64,000 bases of DNA from Flavobacterium sp. (GTDB lineage: Bacteria > Bacteroidota > Bacteroidia > Flavobacteriales > Flavobacteriaceae): assembly GCA_014379405.1 (NCBI GenBank), contig JACMLU010000012.1, forward strand, positions 167,166 to 231,165. The letters run 5' to 3'. The notes under the pieces are model-generated. The model was given only the letters and a program-made list of their open reading frames with translations. It was not told where the DNA came from and did no database searches. Each line of letters opens with the position of its first letter. The stretch's first letter is position 1. A program made the position numbers and the translations under genes. Below, piece by piece: positions 1 to 8,393 of this stretch.

Positions 1-111
1 TAAAATCAACCCAACCGGCGTTTGGATCAACCCTCCACCTCCCACAATGGCATCGATAAATCCTGCCACAAAAGCGGCAAGGCAAAGCAAAATTAGAATG
101 TAAGATTCCAT
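1..111 (-). CDS. TSUP (TauE/SafE) family permease, N-terminal fragment
   Basis: Only the first 37 codons are inside the window; the gene runs off the left edge. The reverse strand opens with ATG at 111 and reads MESYILILLCLAAFVAGF followed by an IDAIVGGGGLI stretch. The hydrophobic first helix and the glycine-rich AxxVGGGGG-like loop are the hallmark of the TauE/SafE/TSUP family, inner-membrane proteins thought to export sulfite, sulfonates or related anions. The substrate cannot be told from this fragment. It is divergent from the gene at 198, so the 86 bases between them should carry both promoters. Confidence 0.75.
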   Translation of the reverse strand, partial: MESYILILLCLAAFVAGFIDAIVGGGGLIQTPVGLIL

Positions 112-197
112 TTTTTAGAAAATTTAAGCAAATGTAATATAAGTTTATTGGTTTATTCGTTAATTTGTCTTCGGTTAAAAAAAATTAAACAAACACA

Positions 198-719
198 ATG
201 GATTCTACAAAAATATTGGAAATACTTGCCTATACGTTACCTTCATTAATTACCGGAGGTGTCGCTTATTTTTTATTCAACTCTTATTTCAAAGACCAAC
301 AAAATACAAGACGCTGGTTGTTACAAAAAGACAATCGAAAAGATACTTTGCCCTTGCGTTTACAAGCTTTCGAAAGAATGACTTTGTTTATGGAACGCAT
401 CAATCCAAGTCAACTTTTGATTAGAATCACTCCAATTTCCGAGGATAAAAACGAATATGCCAACTATGTGATTGCACAAGTGGAGCAAGAATTCGAGCAT
501 AATTTAGCCCAACAAATCTATATTTCGGATGAATGTTGGTCTATCATTACTGCTGCCAAAAATGCCACGATTCAAATGATTCGTTTGGCAACCAAAAGCG
601 AAAAAGTGGCTGATGCCAATCAATTACGAGAATTAATTTTGAGTGATTTATTGGAAAAACAATCGCCAAGTAGTGCTGCTTTAGCTTTTATCAAAAATGA
701 AGTGGGGCAATTGTGGTAA
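198..719 (+). CDS. Conserved flavobacterial membrane-anchored protein of unknown function (DUF7935-like)
   Basis: This is a 173-residue protein. One predicted transmembrane helix lies near the N-terminus (about residues 8-28: ILAYTLPSLITGGVAYFLF), followed by a charged cytoplasmic domain that looks all-helical. No catalytic motif is visible. I recognise it as a small protein conserved in Flavobacteriaceae, probably the family now called DUF7935, but have no function for it. Its stop codon overlaps the GTG start of the Dph6-like gene by 7 bases, so the two are almost certainly translationally coupled. Confidence 0.8.
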   Translation: MDSTKILEILAYTLPSLITGGVAYFLFNSYFKDQQNTRRWLLQKDNRKDTLPLRLQAFERMTLFMERINPSQLLIRITPISEDKNEYANYVIAQVEQEFEHNLAQQIYISDECWSIITAAKNATIQMIRLATKSEKVADANQLRELILSDLLEKQSPSSAALAFIKNEVGQLW

Positions 720-1450
720 AAAAAGCCTTGTTTAATTGGAGCAGCGGTAAAGATTCTGCTTTGGCATTATACAAAATAATGCAAAATAATGAATACGAAA
801 TCAGTTGTTTACTAACCAGTGTCAACCAACAGTTTCAACGTATCTCAATGCACGGCGTTCGGGTAGAATTATTAGAACAACAAGCAAAAAGTATGGGACT
901 GCCACTGGAAATTATGCAAATTCCCGAGATGCCTACGATGGAAGCGTATGAAACCGTGGTGCAAACAACCCTTTCCAAATTAAAAAAACAAGGAATTACT
1001 TATTCCATTTTTGGAGATATTTTTCTGGAAGATTTGCGAAAATACAGGGAAGATAAATTAGCCGAAATAGATTTCAAAGTTGTTTTTCCACTTTGGAAAA
1101 TCCCAACCAAGGATTTAATTCAGGAATTTATTGCACTAGGATTCAAGACTATTGTGGTTTGTGTCAACGAACGATTTTTAGACAAGAGTTTTGTGGGCCG
1201 GATTATCGATCAGGATTTTATCAATGATTTACCCGAAAATGTAGATGTTTGTGGCGAAAACGGGGAATTCCACACCTTTACTTTTGATGGCCCCATTTTT
1301 TCTAAACCCATTTCATTTGAAATTGGAGAAATAGTCTATCGCAAATATGAAAGACCCAAAAAAGAAGATTCTTCCAATACCGTTTGCGATACTTCGCCAT
1401 CGGATGCATTTGATTATGGATTTTGGTATTGTGATTTGGTGACAAAATAA
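713..1450 (+). CDS. Dph6-related ATP pyrophosphatase (diphthine-ammonia ligase family)
   Basis: The 245-residue protein starts with GTG at 713, inside the end of the preceding gene. The N-terminal PP-loop motif SSGKDSALAL (about residues 10-19) binds ATP and defines the adenine-nucleotide alpha-hydrolase fold. The later GENGEFHTFTFDGP segment is the conserved Dph6/MJ0570 signature. In eukaryotes and archaea Dph6 amidates diphthine on EF2. Bacteria lack diphthamide, so the bacterial homologues probably amidate or adenylate another substrate that is not known. The length fits the short bacterial form without the C-terminal RidA-like domains. Confidence 0.9.
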   Translation: MVKKALFNWSSGKDSALALYKIMQNNEYEISCLLTSVNQQFQRISMHGVRVELLEQQAKSMGLPLEIMQIPEMPTMEAYETVVQTTLSKLKKQGITYSIFGDIFLEDLRKYREDKLAEIDFKVVFPLWKIPTKDLIQEFIALGFKTIVVCVNERFLDKSFVGRIIDQDFINDLPENVDVCGENGEFHTFTFDGPIFSKPISFEIGEIVYRKYERPKKEDSSNTVCDTSPSDAFDYGFWYCDLVTK

Positions 1451-1500
1451 ATTAGCATACTAACTAAAATATGATGTGAAATTATTATTATTTTGTTTTT

Positions 1501-1944
1501 TTAATTGAAATTGGAATCTTCCTTTTGGTATTCTAATCCAGGTCCATCGCAGGCATTCCAAGAACTAGACAATGTAGTATCAGTTGCAAAATAAAGTTCT
1601 TCGTTTAGATTCCCATAACAGCTTCCTATGATCTCGCTGTTATTGGCATATAATAATTCCAAATACTTTCCGTCTTGATAATCAATCCTGGTATATGTTC
1701 CTACAGCTTTTGTTTCAACCGAGTTTCTAATTCTGTGTTTTTCAAATGTTCCGTCATTTTTGAACAAATAATATTCTTGCCATTCCATTGCGGTTCCAGT
1801 TCTAACTGAATTAATTATGCTCCCCGACATTTTTACCAATGTCCATTTTCCATAATATTCGGCTGTAGTTGTTGCTTCTTCAGTGTCTTTTGTACAAGAG
1901 GAAAAAACAGTAAGAAAAGTGATAATAAGGGCAAGACATTTCAT
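1501..1944 (-). CDS. Small lipoprotein, lipocalin-like, function unknown
   Basis: The preferred start (ATG at 1944) gives 147 residues beginning MKCLALIITFLTVFSSC, a clean type II signal peptide with the lipidated Cys at residue 17. An upstream in-frame ATG at 1968 would add eight polar residues before the signal and is less likely. The mature protein has a GKWTLVKMSG opening and alternating beta-strand pattern, as in the lipocalin-like lipoproteins common in flavobacteria. It is convergent with the Dph6-like gene. No function is proposed. Confidence 0.8.
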   Translation of the reverse strand: MKCLALIITFLTVFSSCTKDTEEATTTAEYYGKWTLVKMSGSIINSVRTGTAMEWQEYYLFKNDGTFEKHRIRNSVETKAVGTYTRIDYQDGKYLELLYANNSEIIGSCYGNLNEELYFATDTTLSSSWNACDGPGLEYQKEDSNFN

Positions 1945-2030
1945 ATTTAAGTTTTTAGAGTTAACCATAAGATGCTTACAATTAGAAAAGGTTGCGTCAA
2001 AGTGTAACTATATTTTTGAAATGATAAAAT

Positions 2031-2576
2031 CTATCGTTCCTCATAAAGTTGAAGCAATTGCGTCACCGTATTCCAATTTCTGATGGTTGCCGTCACGTTC
2101 AATTTTTTCTCGATATATTTCTGGTCAAACCTTGTTTTTCCTGCGCCGACGGCATATTTAATATAAATCCTGTTCGCATCAATACTGGCTTCGTCGGGTT
2201 TAAATTGACTGATTCTCAAATCATTGATACTATCGCTTCGCAATACAGTAGAAATAAAAGCTACGTACAATTTTTTAATATCTAAATCTTTCTCTTTCAA
2301 AAAAGGATTATTCTTTAAACAGGCTTCTAAATCGGCTTTGCCAATAACCACGATAGGCACTTCGTGACCAAAAACCTTGAATATTTCCTGCTTAATTTTG
2401 AAACCAACGGCGGCAGGATTTTCTTCCTCGGTATCGACAAAAACATTTCCTGATTGGATATAGGTTTGCACATTTTGAAAACCAATGGCTTCCAAAGTTG
2501 TTTTCAAAGCCTCCATTTTTATCATATTGTGACCTGAAACATTTATGCCACGAAGCAATGCGAGATGAGTTGTCAT
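2031..2576 (-). CDS. DUF1697 family protein
   Basis: The protein has 181 residues. The start LALLRGINVSGHNMIKM and the YIQSGNVFVDT motif are the diagnostic signatures of DUF1697 (PF08002), a soluble alpha/beta family of about 180 residues with no established activity. The length is complete for the family. It is a single gene on the reverse strand, downstream of nothing obviously related; the histidine-kinase gene lies immediately upstream on the same strand of reading, with 58 bases between. Confidence 0.88.
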   Translation of the reverse strand: MTTHLALLRGINVSGHNMIKMEALKTTLEAIGFQNVQTYIQSGNVFVDTEEENPAAVGFKIKQEIFKVFGHEVPIVVIGKADLEACLKNNPFLKEKDLDIKKLYVAFISTVLRSDSINDLRISQFKPDEASIDANRIYIKYAVGAGKTRFDQKYIEKKLNVTATIRNWNTVTQLLQLYEER

Positions 2577-2634
2577 TTTATTTATTTTTTGCGAAGATAT
2601 TGTGTTTATAATTTAAGAGTCTTTATTTAGTCAA

Positions 2635-3888
2635 TTAATATTTTCTGATTGTAAATACGAATTTTGCCCCTTTTCCAATTTCAGATTCGACATAAATAGT
2701 ACCTCCTAAATCTTCAACTATTTTTTTTACTGTAGCCAATCCTATTCCATTACCTTTTTTTCCAAAACGATCTTGGTTGGATACTACTTCAAATATTTGA
2801 AAAATAATTTCATAATCCTCTTTCAAGATACCAAGACCATTATCTTCAACAGAAATTTTGTAAAAACCCTGTTCTTCAAGTATTTCAACTTCAATTTCGA
2901 CAATTTCTTTATCATTATATTTTATTGCATTAGCTATCAAATTAATCAATATTTGTTCTATTGCCGTTTTATTGGTTTTTATAGAATCAATATTAGATTC
3001 AAATGAAATGGAACAATTGTTTTTGAAAACAAAGAGACTTGAAATCTCTCTATTTAAAACTTCAATATTCACTTCTGTTTTATTATCCGTTACTATTTTA
3101 TCTGTTTTACTGTATTCTAGCAGACCGTCAATCATTTCTTTCAACTTGTCCGAAGAGCTCTTGATTAAAGATATAATTCCATGACCCTCTTCGTCAATTA
3201 TTGTCTTATAATTATCCAAAAAAAGATCGGCAAGTCCCGATACGTTAGCCAACGGGGATTTTAAATCATGTGCCGCTATATAGGCAAATTTTTCTAACTC
3301 TAGATTCTTATCCTTCAGTTTTCCCATTATTTTTTCCATCTCCATTTTATTCAATCGCAATTCCAATAGCTTCATCGTCTGAAGTGAAAGTGCTTTCAAA
3401 GAACGAATTTGATTCTGAGTTAACTCTCTAGGCTTCTGGTCAACTACGCATAAAGTACCAATAGGCAAACCATTTTCAGCTATTAATGGAACTCCTGCAT
3501 AAAACACAACATTTAATTCTCCTGTGACGGCTGGATTATCATAGAAACGGATATCTTCTCTACTATCTGGTACAATAAAAATATCGCTGGGCAAATTTAT
3601 AGCATGTCCACAAAAAGTATAATCTCTGTCTATTTCATTTGCTTCTATGCCAAAACGGGACTTATACCATTGACGTTTTTCATCTATAAAAGTAACAAGA
3701 GAAATAGGTGTACCACAAATTTCAGCTGCTAACAATGCCATATTATCAAAATCCTCTTCAGGAAGTGTATCCAAAATTAAATAGGATTCTAAAGATTTAA
3801 TCCTTTCTTCTTCGTTTTTATGCTTTTCAGGTTTAATCATGCTTGGGGTATAATTTTTTGTTTCAACTTCTAAATAAATAGTTTCCAA
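2635..3888 (-). CDS. GAF-domain sensor histidine kinase
   Basis: This is a 417-residue soluble kinase. An N-terminal GAF domain spans about residues 40-175 (FCGHAI and GVPLIAENGLPIGTLCV are typical of the GAF module fused to kinases in Bacteroidota). The H-box AAHDLKSPLANVSG places the phosphoacceptor His near residue 207. The ATPase domain shows N-box LINLIANAIKYND, G1 VEDNGLGI and G2 GNGIGLATVKKIVEDLGG. No transmembrane helix is seen, so it should sense a cytoplasmic signal. No response regulator gene is adjacent, making it an orphan. An in-frame ATG at residue 17 could be the true start. Confidence 0.92.
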   Translation of the reverse strand: METIYLEVETKNYTPSMIKPEKHKNEEERIKSLESYLILDTLPEEDFDNMALLAAEICGTPISLVTFIDEKRQWYKSRFGIEANEIDRDYTFCGHAINLPSDIFIVPDSREDIRFYDNPAVTGELNVVFYAGVPLIAENGLPIGTLCVVDQKPRELTQNQIRSLKALSLQTMKLLELRLNKMEMEKIMGKLKDKNLELEKFAYIAAHDLKSPLANVSGLADLFLDNYKTIIDEEGHGIISLIKSSSDKLKEMIDGLLEYSKTDKIVTDNKTEVNIEVLNREISSLFVFKNNCSISFESNIDSIKTNKTAIEQILINLIANAIKYNDKEIVEIEVEILEEQGFYKISVEDNGLGILKEDYEIIFQIFEVVSNQDRFGKKGNGIGLATVKKIVEDLGGTIYVESEIGKGAKFVFTIRKY

Positions 3889-4211
3889 TTAATTATTGTC
3901 ATAAAATGAGAATCAATCCTTTTAGATAGTCGATTTTTAGAAAAATGATAAAAATATCAATCCGCAAAACTAACTTTTTTTTTATTTCTACCTTTTTATT
4001 CACTAATTTTTAAGTTAATTTTAATATCCGAAAAACCTTTAAAAAAAATTGAATTTAAATATTGTACCACCAATTTCTGCAATGTCAATTAATTTATAAT
4101 TCAAATTAGCGTTTTTATCATATATAATTACGTTCAATCAAATAATTTCCAATAATAAATTCTTAATTTTGATACTGACAATAAAAACTTTATTAACTTA
4201 AATCACACAAA
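3889..4211. other. Intergenic region between divergent kinase and beta-barrel genes
   Basis: The 323 bases are very AT-rich and contain no convincing reading frame. A TAATTTTG octamer at 4164-4171 fits the Bacteroidota -7 element (TAnnTTTG) and would start transcription about 35 bases upstream of the beta-barrel gene, but no -33 TTTG stands at the right spacing, so it is only a candidate. Confidence 0.4.
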
Positions 4212-4742
4212 ATGAAACTACTAAGAACATTCTTTTTTGCAATATTTATTTTTTTAGCAGGGCATTCAATACATGCACAAGGTTGGGGAATTCGTGGAGG
4301 AGCCAATTTTTCTACCTTATCTGATAGTGATGTCAAAAGCCAAACAGGTTTTTACGGTGGGTTATACAAGCAATTTGGGATAGTGCCAAAATTACTTTAT
4401 ATTCAGCCTGAACTACAATTTTCCAGCCAAGGATTTGAAACTGAAACGGGTAGTACTGATTTAAACTACATTCAAGTTCCCATTCTTGCCAGACTATATG
4501 TATTGAAACTTTTTAGTTTTGAAACAGGTCCTCAATTTGGTTTTTTGATAAGTGACAAAACAAGTGGCCCCATAAACCCGGATTATAACACATTCAATAC
4601 TTCTTGGGCCTTTGGAATGTCCATTAATTTACCCTTAGGATTATTCATTGATGGTCGTTACATAACTGGATTAAGTGAATTGACTGAAAATACTAGTTCC
4701 AAAAATCAAGTTATTCAAGTTGGTGCAGGAATTAGATTTTAA
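4212..4742 (+). CDS. Outer-membrane beta-barrel protein (PorT-like)
   Basis: The 176-residue protein begins with a signal peptide (MKLLRTFFFAIFIFLAGHSIHAQ, cleavage after HAQ near residue 23). The mature part starts WGIRGGANFSTL and has amphipathic strands ending in an aromatic residue (GAGIRF), the standard pattern for the small outer-membrane beta-barrel family (PF13568) abundant in Bacteroidota. It would form an eight-stranded barrel in the outer membrane. The role is unknown. A strong hairpin terminator follows at 4793-4830. Confidence 0.87.
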   Translation: MKLLRTFFFAIFIFLAGHSIHAQGWGIRGGANFSTLSDSDVKSQTGFYGGLYKQFGIVPKLLYIQPELQFSSQGFETETGSTDLNYIQVPILARLYVLKLFSFETGPQFGFLISDKTSGPINPDYNTFNTSWAFGMSINLPLGLFIDGRYITGLSELTENTSSKNQVIQVGAGIRF

Positions 4743-4792
4743 TCAAATTAAATCCGTCTGTCATCGTTTAAAATTAATTGAGATAGACTAAT

Positions 4793-4830
4793 AAAAACTC
4801 CGAAATCACATAGATGACTTCGGAGTTTTT
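4793..4830 (+). terminator. Rho-independent terminator after the beta-barrel gene
   Basis: A 12-base perfect inverted repeat (AAAAACTCCGAA ... TTCGGAGTTTTT) with a 14-base loop ends in a T run. An in-frame ATG for recG at 4814 lies inside the loop, which argues that the real recG start is the later ATG at 4862. Confidence 0.85.
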
Positions 4831-4861
4831 AATTTCCCAAACAAAAAACTATCTTCGCAGT

Positions 4862-6997
4862 ATGCAGCAAAACCTACTAGAAACTCCCATTGAATACCTC
4901 AAAGGCGTCGGTCCAAACCGTGGCACTTTGCTGCGCAAGGAATTGGGAATCCACAAGTATGGCCATTTGCTCAATTTTTTCCCTAATCGCTACATTGACA
5001 GAACGCGGTATTACAAGATAAACGAATTACAGAACAATGTTGCCGAAGTCCAAATCATCGGCAAAATTATCAATGTAAAAACAGTAGAATTTGGTAAAAA
5101 CCAGAAAAGATTAGTCGCCACTTTTGTCGATGATACGGGACAAATGGAACTCGTTTGGTTTCAAGGCCACAAATGGATTCGGGAGAGTTTAAAACTCAAT
5201 GAAATATGCGTGATTTTCGGAAAATGTACCTCTTTCGGGAATACTTTCAATATGGCGCATCCCGAAATCGAGCTGATGACAGAACACGAGGAAAGCCTGC
5301 GCTCGGCAATGCAACCCGTTTATCCTTCGACCGAAACTTTGGCCAATCGTGGAATTTCGAATCGAGTAATCAATAAAATGATGCAGCAATTGTTCTTGGA
5401 AACCCAAGCCAAATTCTCCGAAACCATGCCCGATTATTTAACAGCCGAATTAAAACTGATTCCGAAAAATGCGGCTTTGTTCAACATACATTTTCCCAAA
5501 AGCGCCGAAGCTTTGGCGAAAGCCCAGTTCCGATTGAAATTCGAGGAATTGTTCTATATTCAATTGCAATTAATTACCAAAAACCTGATTCGAAAGCATA
5601 AAATCAAAGGACATCCGTTTACAAAAGTGGGTGAATATTTCAATGATTTTTATAAAAACCACCTGCCTTTTGAATTGACCAATGCCCAAAAAAGAGTCAT
5701 CAAGGAAATCCGAATCGATATGGGCAGCAACGCCCAAATGAACCGATTGCTGCAAGGCGATGTGGGTTCGGGAAAAACAATCGTGGCCTTGATGAGTATG
5801 CTTATAGCTTTGGATAACGGCTTTCAATCCTGTTTGATGGCTCCAACGGAAATCTTGGCAAATCAACATTTCAATGGCTTGTCTGAATTAGCTAAAGAAC
5901 TGTATATCAACATAAAAATACTGACAGGTTCAACCAAAATTGCAAATCGAAGAATCATTCACGAAGAACTCGAAAACGGCAGTTTACACATTCTAATTGG
6001 CACGCACGCTTTGTTGGAAGACAAGGTAAAATTCCAAAACTTGGGCTTGGCCGTGATTGACGAGCAACATCGTTTTGGAGTGGAACAACGCTCGAAATTG
6101 TGGAAGAAGTCCACCCCTAACCCCTCCAATGGAGGGGAACATATTCCGCCACACGTTTTGGTGATGACCGCCACTCCTATTCCGAGAACTTTGGCAATGA
6201 GTTTGTATGGAGATTTGGATATTTCGGTGATCGACGAATTGCCGCCGGGACGAAAACCCATTCAAACTGTACATCGATTTGACAGCAATCGATTGAAAGT
6301 ATGGAAATTCATTCGAGACGAAATAGCCATTGGAAGACAAATTTATATTGTGTATCCGCTAATTGAAGAATCGAAAACCATAGATTTCAAAGATTTGATG
6401 GACGGTTACGAAAGCATTTCCCGTGATTTTCCATTGCCACAATATGCTATTTCTATCCTGCACGGAAAAATGAAACCAGCAGACAAAGATGCTGAAATGA
6501 AACGCTTTGCAGAAGGCAAAACCAATATTATGGTCGCCACGACCGTGATTGAAGTGGGTGTGAATATTCCCAATGCCAGTGTAATGATTATAGAAAGTGC
6601 GGAACGTTTTGGATTATCCCAACTCCACCAACTTCGAGGTCGTGTGGGCCGTGGTGCCGAGCAAAGCTATTGCATCTTGATGACAAGCCACAAATTGAGT
6701 GCCGATAGCAAAACCCGAATGGAAACGATGGTAGGAACCAATGACGGTTTCGAAATAGCCGAAGTAGATCTCAAACTCCGAGGTCCGGGCGATTTGATGG
6801 GAACGCAACAAAGCGGTGTTCTGAATCTACAAATTGCAGATATTGTTCGTGATAGAGATATTTTACAATTAGCCCGTAATTATGCCTTACAAATCCTGAA
6901 AGACGATGCGCCAATGCAAAAGCCAGAAAATGCTGTTTTGAGAGCGACTTATATTGAATTAACCAAAAAGAAAAACATCTGGAATTATATTAGTTAG
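4862..6997 (+). CDS. recG: ATP-dependent DNA helicase RecG
   Basis: With the ATG at 4862 the protein has 711 residues and starts MQQNLLETPIEYLKGVGPN, the usual RecG opening; the upstream in-frame ATG at 4814 lies inside a terminator hairpin. The N-terminal wedge/OB domain binds branched DNA. The helicase core shows motif I GDVGSGKT (about residue 298), motif II DEQH (about 400), motif III TATPIPRT, and the RecG-specific C-terminal block QLRGRVGRG plus LRGPGDLMGTQQSG. RecG remodels stalled forks, R-loops and Holliday junctions. An extra segment of about 12 residues between motifs II and III is encoded by a repeat-like sequence (separate entry). It seems to be a single-gene unit. Confidence 0.96.
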   Translation: MQQNLLETPIEYLKGVGPNRGTLLRKELGIHKYGHLLNFFPNRYIDRTRYYKINELQNNVAEVQIIGKIINVKTVEFGKNQKRLVATFVDDTGQMELVWFQGHKWIRESLKLNEICVIFGKCTSFGNTFNMAHPEIELMTEHEESLRSAMQPVYPSTETLANRGISNRVINKMMQQLFLETQAKFSETMPDYLTAELKLIPKNAALFNIHFPKSAEALAKAQFRLKFEELFYIQLQLITKNLIRKHKIKGHPFTKVGEYFNDFYKNHLPFELTNAQKRVIKEIRIDMGSNAQMNRLLQGDVGSGKTIVALMSMLIALDNGFQSCLMAPTEILANQHFNGLSELAKELYINIKILTGSTKIANRRIIHEELENGSLHILIGTHALLEDKVKFQNLGLAVIDEQHRFGVEQRSKLWKKSTPNPSNGGEHIPPHVLVMTATPIPRTLAMSLYGDLDISVIDELPPGRKPIQTVHRFDSNRLKVWKFIRDEIAIGRQIYIVYPLIEESKTIDFKDLMDGYESISRDFPLPQYAISILHGKMKPADKDAEMKRFAEGKTNIMVATTVIEVGVNIPNASVMIIESAERFGLSQLHQLRGRVGRGAEQSYCILMTSHKLSADSKTRMETMVGTNDGFEIAEVDLKLRGPGDLMGTQQSGVLNLQIADIVRDRDILQLARNYALQILKDDAPMQKPENAVLRATYIELTKKKNIWNYIS
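6111..6140 (+). repeat. Repeat-like palindromic insertion within recG
   Basis: The stretch CCCCTCCAATGGAGGGG is a near-perfect palindrome preceded by CCACCCCTAA. It is read in frame as S-T-P-N-P-S-N-G-G, between DEQHRFGVEQRSKLW and HVLVMTATP, where RecG normally has only a short loop. Sequences of the form CCCCTAACCCCTCC-AAT-GGAGGGG are, as far as I know, dispersed intergenic repeats in flavobacterial genomes. Confidence 0.6.
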
Positions 6998-7251
6998 TGA
7001 ATCAAATTGTACGCTGATAAAACGGATTTCTTCATAAAGACACTGTTAAAACGATTATTTTTAAATTTATATTAAACCAATTATTTTTTTTTCAGTCTTA
7101 TAGAATCGTGCTTTTTTTAGTATTAAATTTCATTGTTAATCAGTTGTTAAATAATTGACAAAACCACCATTTTTCCAAATCCTATAACCTAATTTTGTCT
7201 TTTTTGTAACCCAAAAATTAAGAAATCAAATATCACTTTTCAATTCAATTT

Positions 7252-8310
7252 ATGAAAGTAAAAAATCTAATCTACGCCTTATTATTTATCACAATTGGCG
7301 GTTTTATAGCCTATCGAATAGTCTCTAACAAGAGTAAAAATGAAGAATCTAAAAAATTTGGTGATAAAGGTACTCCAACTATTGTAACTGGAATTGTTAT
7401 AAAAACTAGCACTTTTGATAATAATTTATCTTTGTCAGGATCTATTGAAGCCAATGAACAAATAGAAATTCGCAGTGAAGTTTCCGGAATTGTTGAAGGG
7501 ATTTATTTTACAGAAGGAAGTTATGTAAATAAAGGCCAAATCCTTTTCAAAGTAAATGATATTGAATTAAAAGCACAATTAAGACAAGCTTCTACCAAAG
7601 AAGGTTTGACTGCTGAAAACGAAAGAAGAGCCAAACTACTACTACAAAAAGAAGCGATTAGTCAGGAAGAATTTGATGTTGCTAGAGCAGATCACTCTTC
7701 GGCTCAAGCCCAAACTCAATTAGTAAGAGCCCAAATTGCCAAAACATCTGTAAAAGCTCCTTTTTCCGGAAAAATTGGTTTACGCTCTATTTCACCTGGA
7801 ACCTATATCACTCCTTCTATTTTGGTCGCAAAATTGGTTAATACCAGTAAAATAAAAATCACATTTTCTATTCCTGAAAAATACGCTACACAAGTAAAAT
7901 CTGGTTCTATTATAGATTTTACAGTTTCAGGATCAACCAAAGTTTATACTGCAAAAATATATGCTATTGAGCCAGAAGTTGAAGTATCAACTCGTACTTT
8001 GCAAATTCGTGCGATTGCCGATAATACTGATGGAAAACTTTTTCCGGGAACTTTCGCAGATGTGAAATTGCCTTTAGCTATTATTAAGGATGCTATCGTT
8101 GTACCTACAGAAGCAATTGTTCCTGTCCAAGATGGTAAAAAAGTTTTCATTTCAAATATGGGTAAAGCCAAAGAAGTTATGGTGGAAGCAACAACAAGAA
8201 CCGATGCCTCTATCTTAATCCTTTCTGGATTAAAAGCTGGAGATACCTTGGTAACTAGTGGTGTGATGTCATTAAAAGATGATGCTCCTATAAAAGTTAA
8301 AGTAAAATAG
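7252..8310 (+). CDS. RND efflux periplasmic adaptor subunit (membrane fusion protein)
   Basis: The 352-residue protein has one N-terminal membrane anchor or signal (about residues 5-24). It then has the split biotinyl-lipoyl motif (SGSIEANEQIEIRSEVSGIV ... VKAPFSGKIGLRSISPGTYI), a short alpha-helical hairpin (residues about 115-165), and beta-barrel and membrane-proximal domains ending VPTEAIVP and VTSGVMSLKDDAPIKVK. This is the AcrA/MexA architecture: it joins the inner-membrane pump to TolC. It is the first gene of a three-gene efflux operon with the RND pump (83 bases downstream) and TolC. A TAATTTTG -7-like box lies at 7190-7197 but has no good -33 partner. Confidence 0.93.
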   Translation: MKVKNLIYALLFITIGGFIAYRIVSNKSKNEESKKFGDKGTPTIVTGIVIKTSTFDNNLSLSGSIEANEQIEIRSEVSGIVEGIYFTEGSYVNKGQILFKVNDIELKAQLRQASTKEGLTAENERRAKLLLQKEAISQEEFDVARADHSSAQAQTQLVRAQIAKTSVKAPFSGKIGLRSISPGTYITPSILVAKLVNTSKIKITFSIPEKYATQVKSGSIIDFTVSGSTKVYTAKIYAIEPEVEVSTRTLQIRAIADNTDGKLFPGTFADVKLPLAIIKDAIVVPTEAIVPVQDGKKVFISNMGKAKEVMVEATTRTDASILILSGLKAGDTLVTSGVMSLKDDAPIKVKVK

Positions 8311-8393
8311 ATTTTAATACTACAAAGATTCGAGTATTAGAAAGAATCTGAACTCCAAAATCTTTTTATAAAGTCAAAAAATAATAAATCATA

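Noticed and set aside
4814..4861. Sixteen extra N-terminal codons for RecG (MTSEFLISQTKNYLRS).
   Set aside because: The ATG lies in the loop of a terminator hairpin and the residues do not resemble RecG; ATG 4862 gives the family start.
6069..6340. Overlapping reverse-strand frames within recG (100 and 115 codons).
   Set aside because: Antisense shadows of the helicase core with no protein-family features.
7190..7197. TAATTTTG as promoter of the efflux operon (similar single octamers at 4164 and 45110).
   Set aside because: Perfect -7 octamers, but no TTTG/TTG at 17-23 bases upstream; such octamers are frequent by chance in this AT-rich DNA, so none is entered as a promoter.
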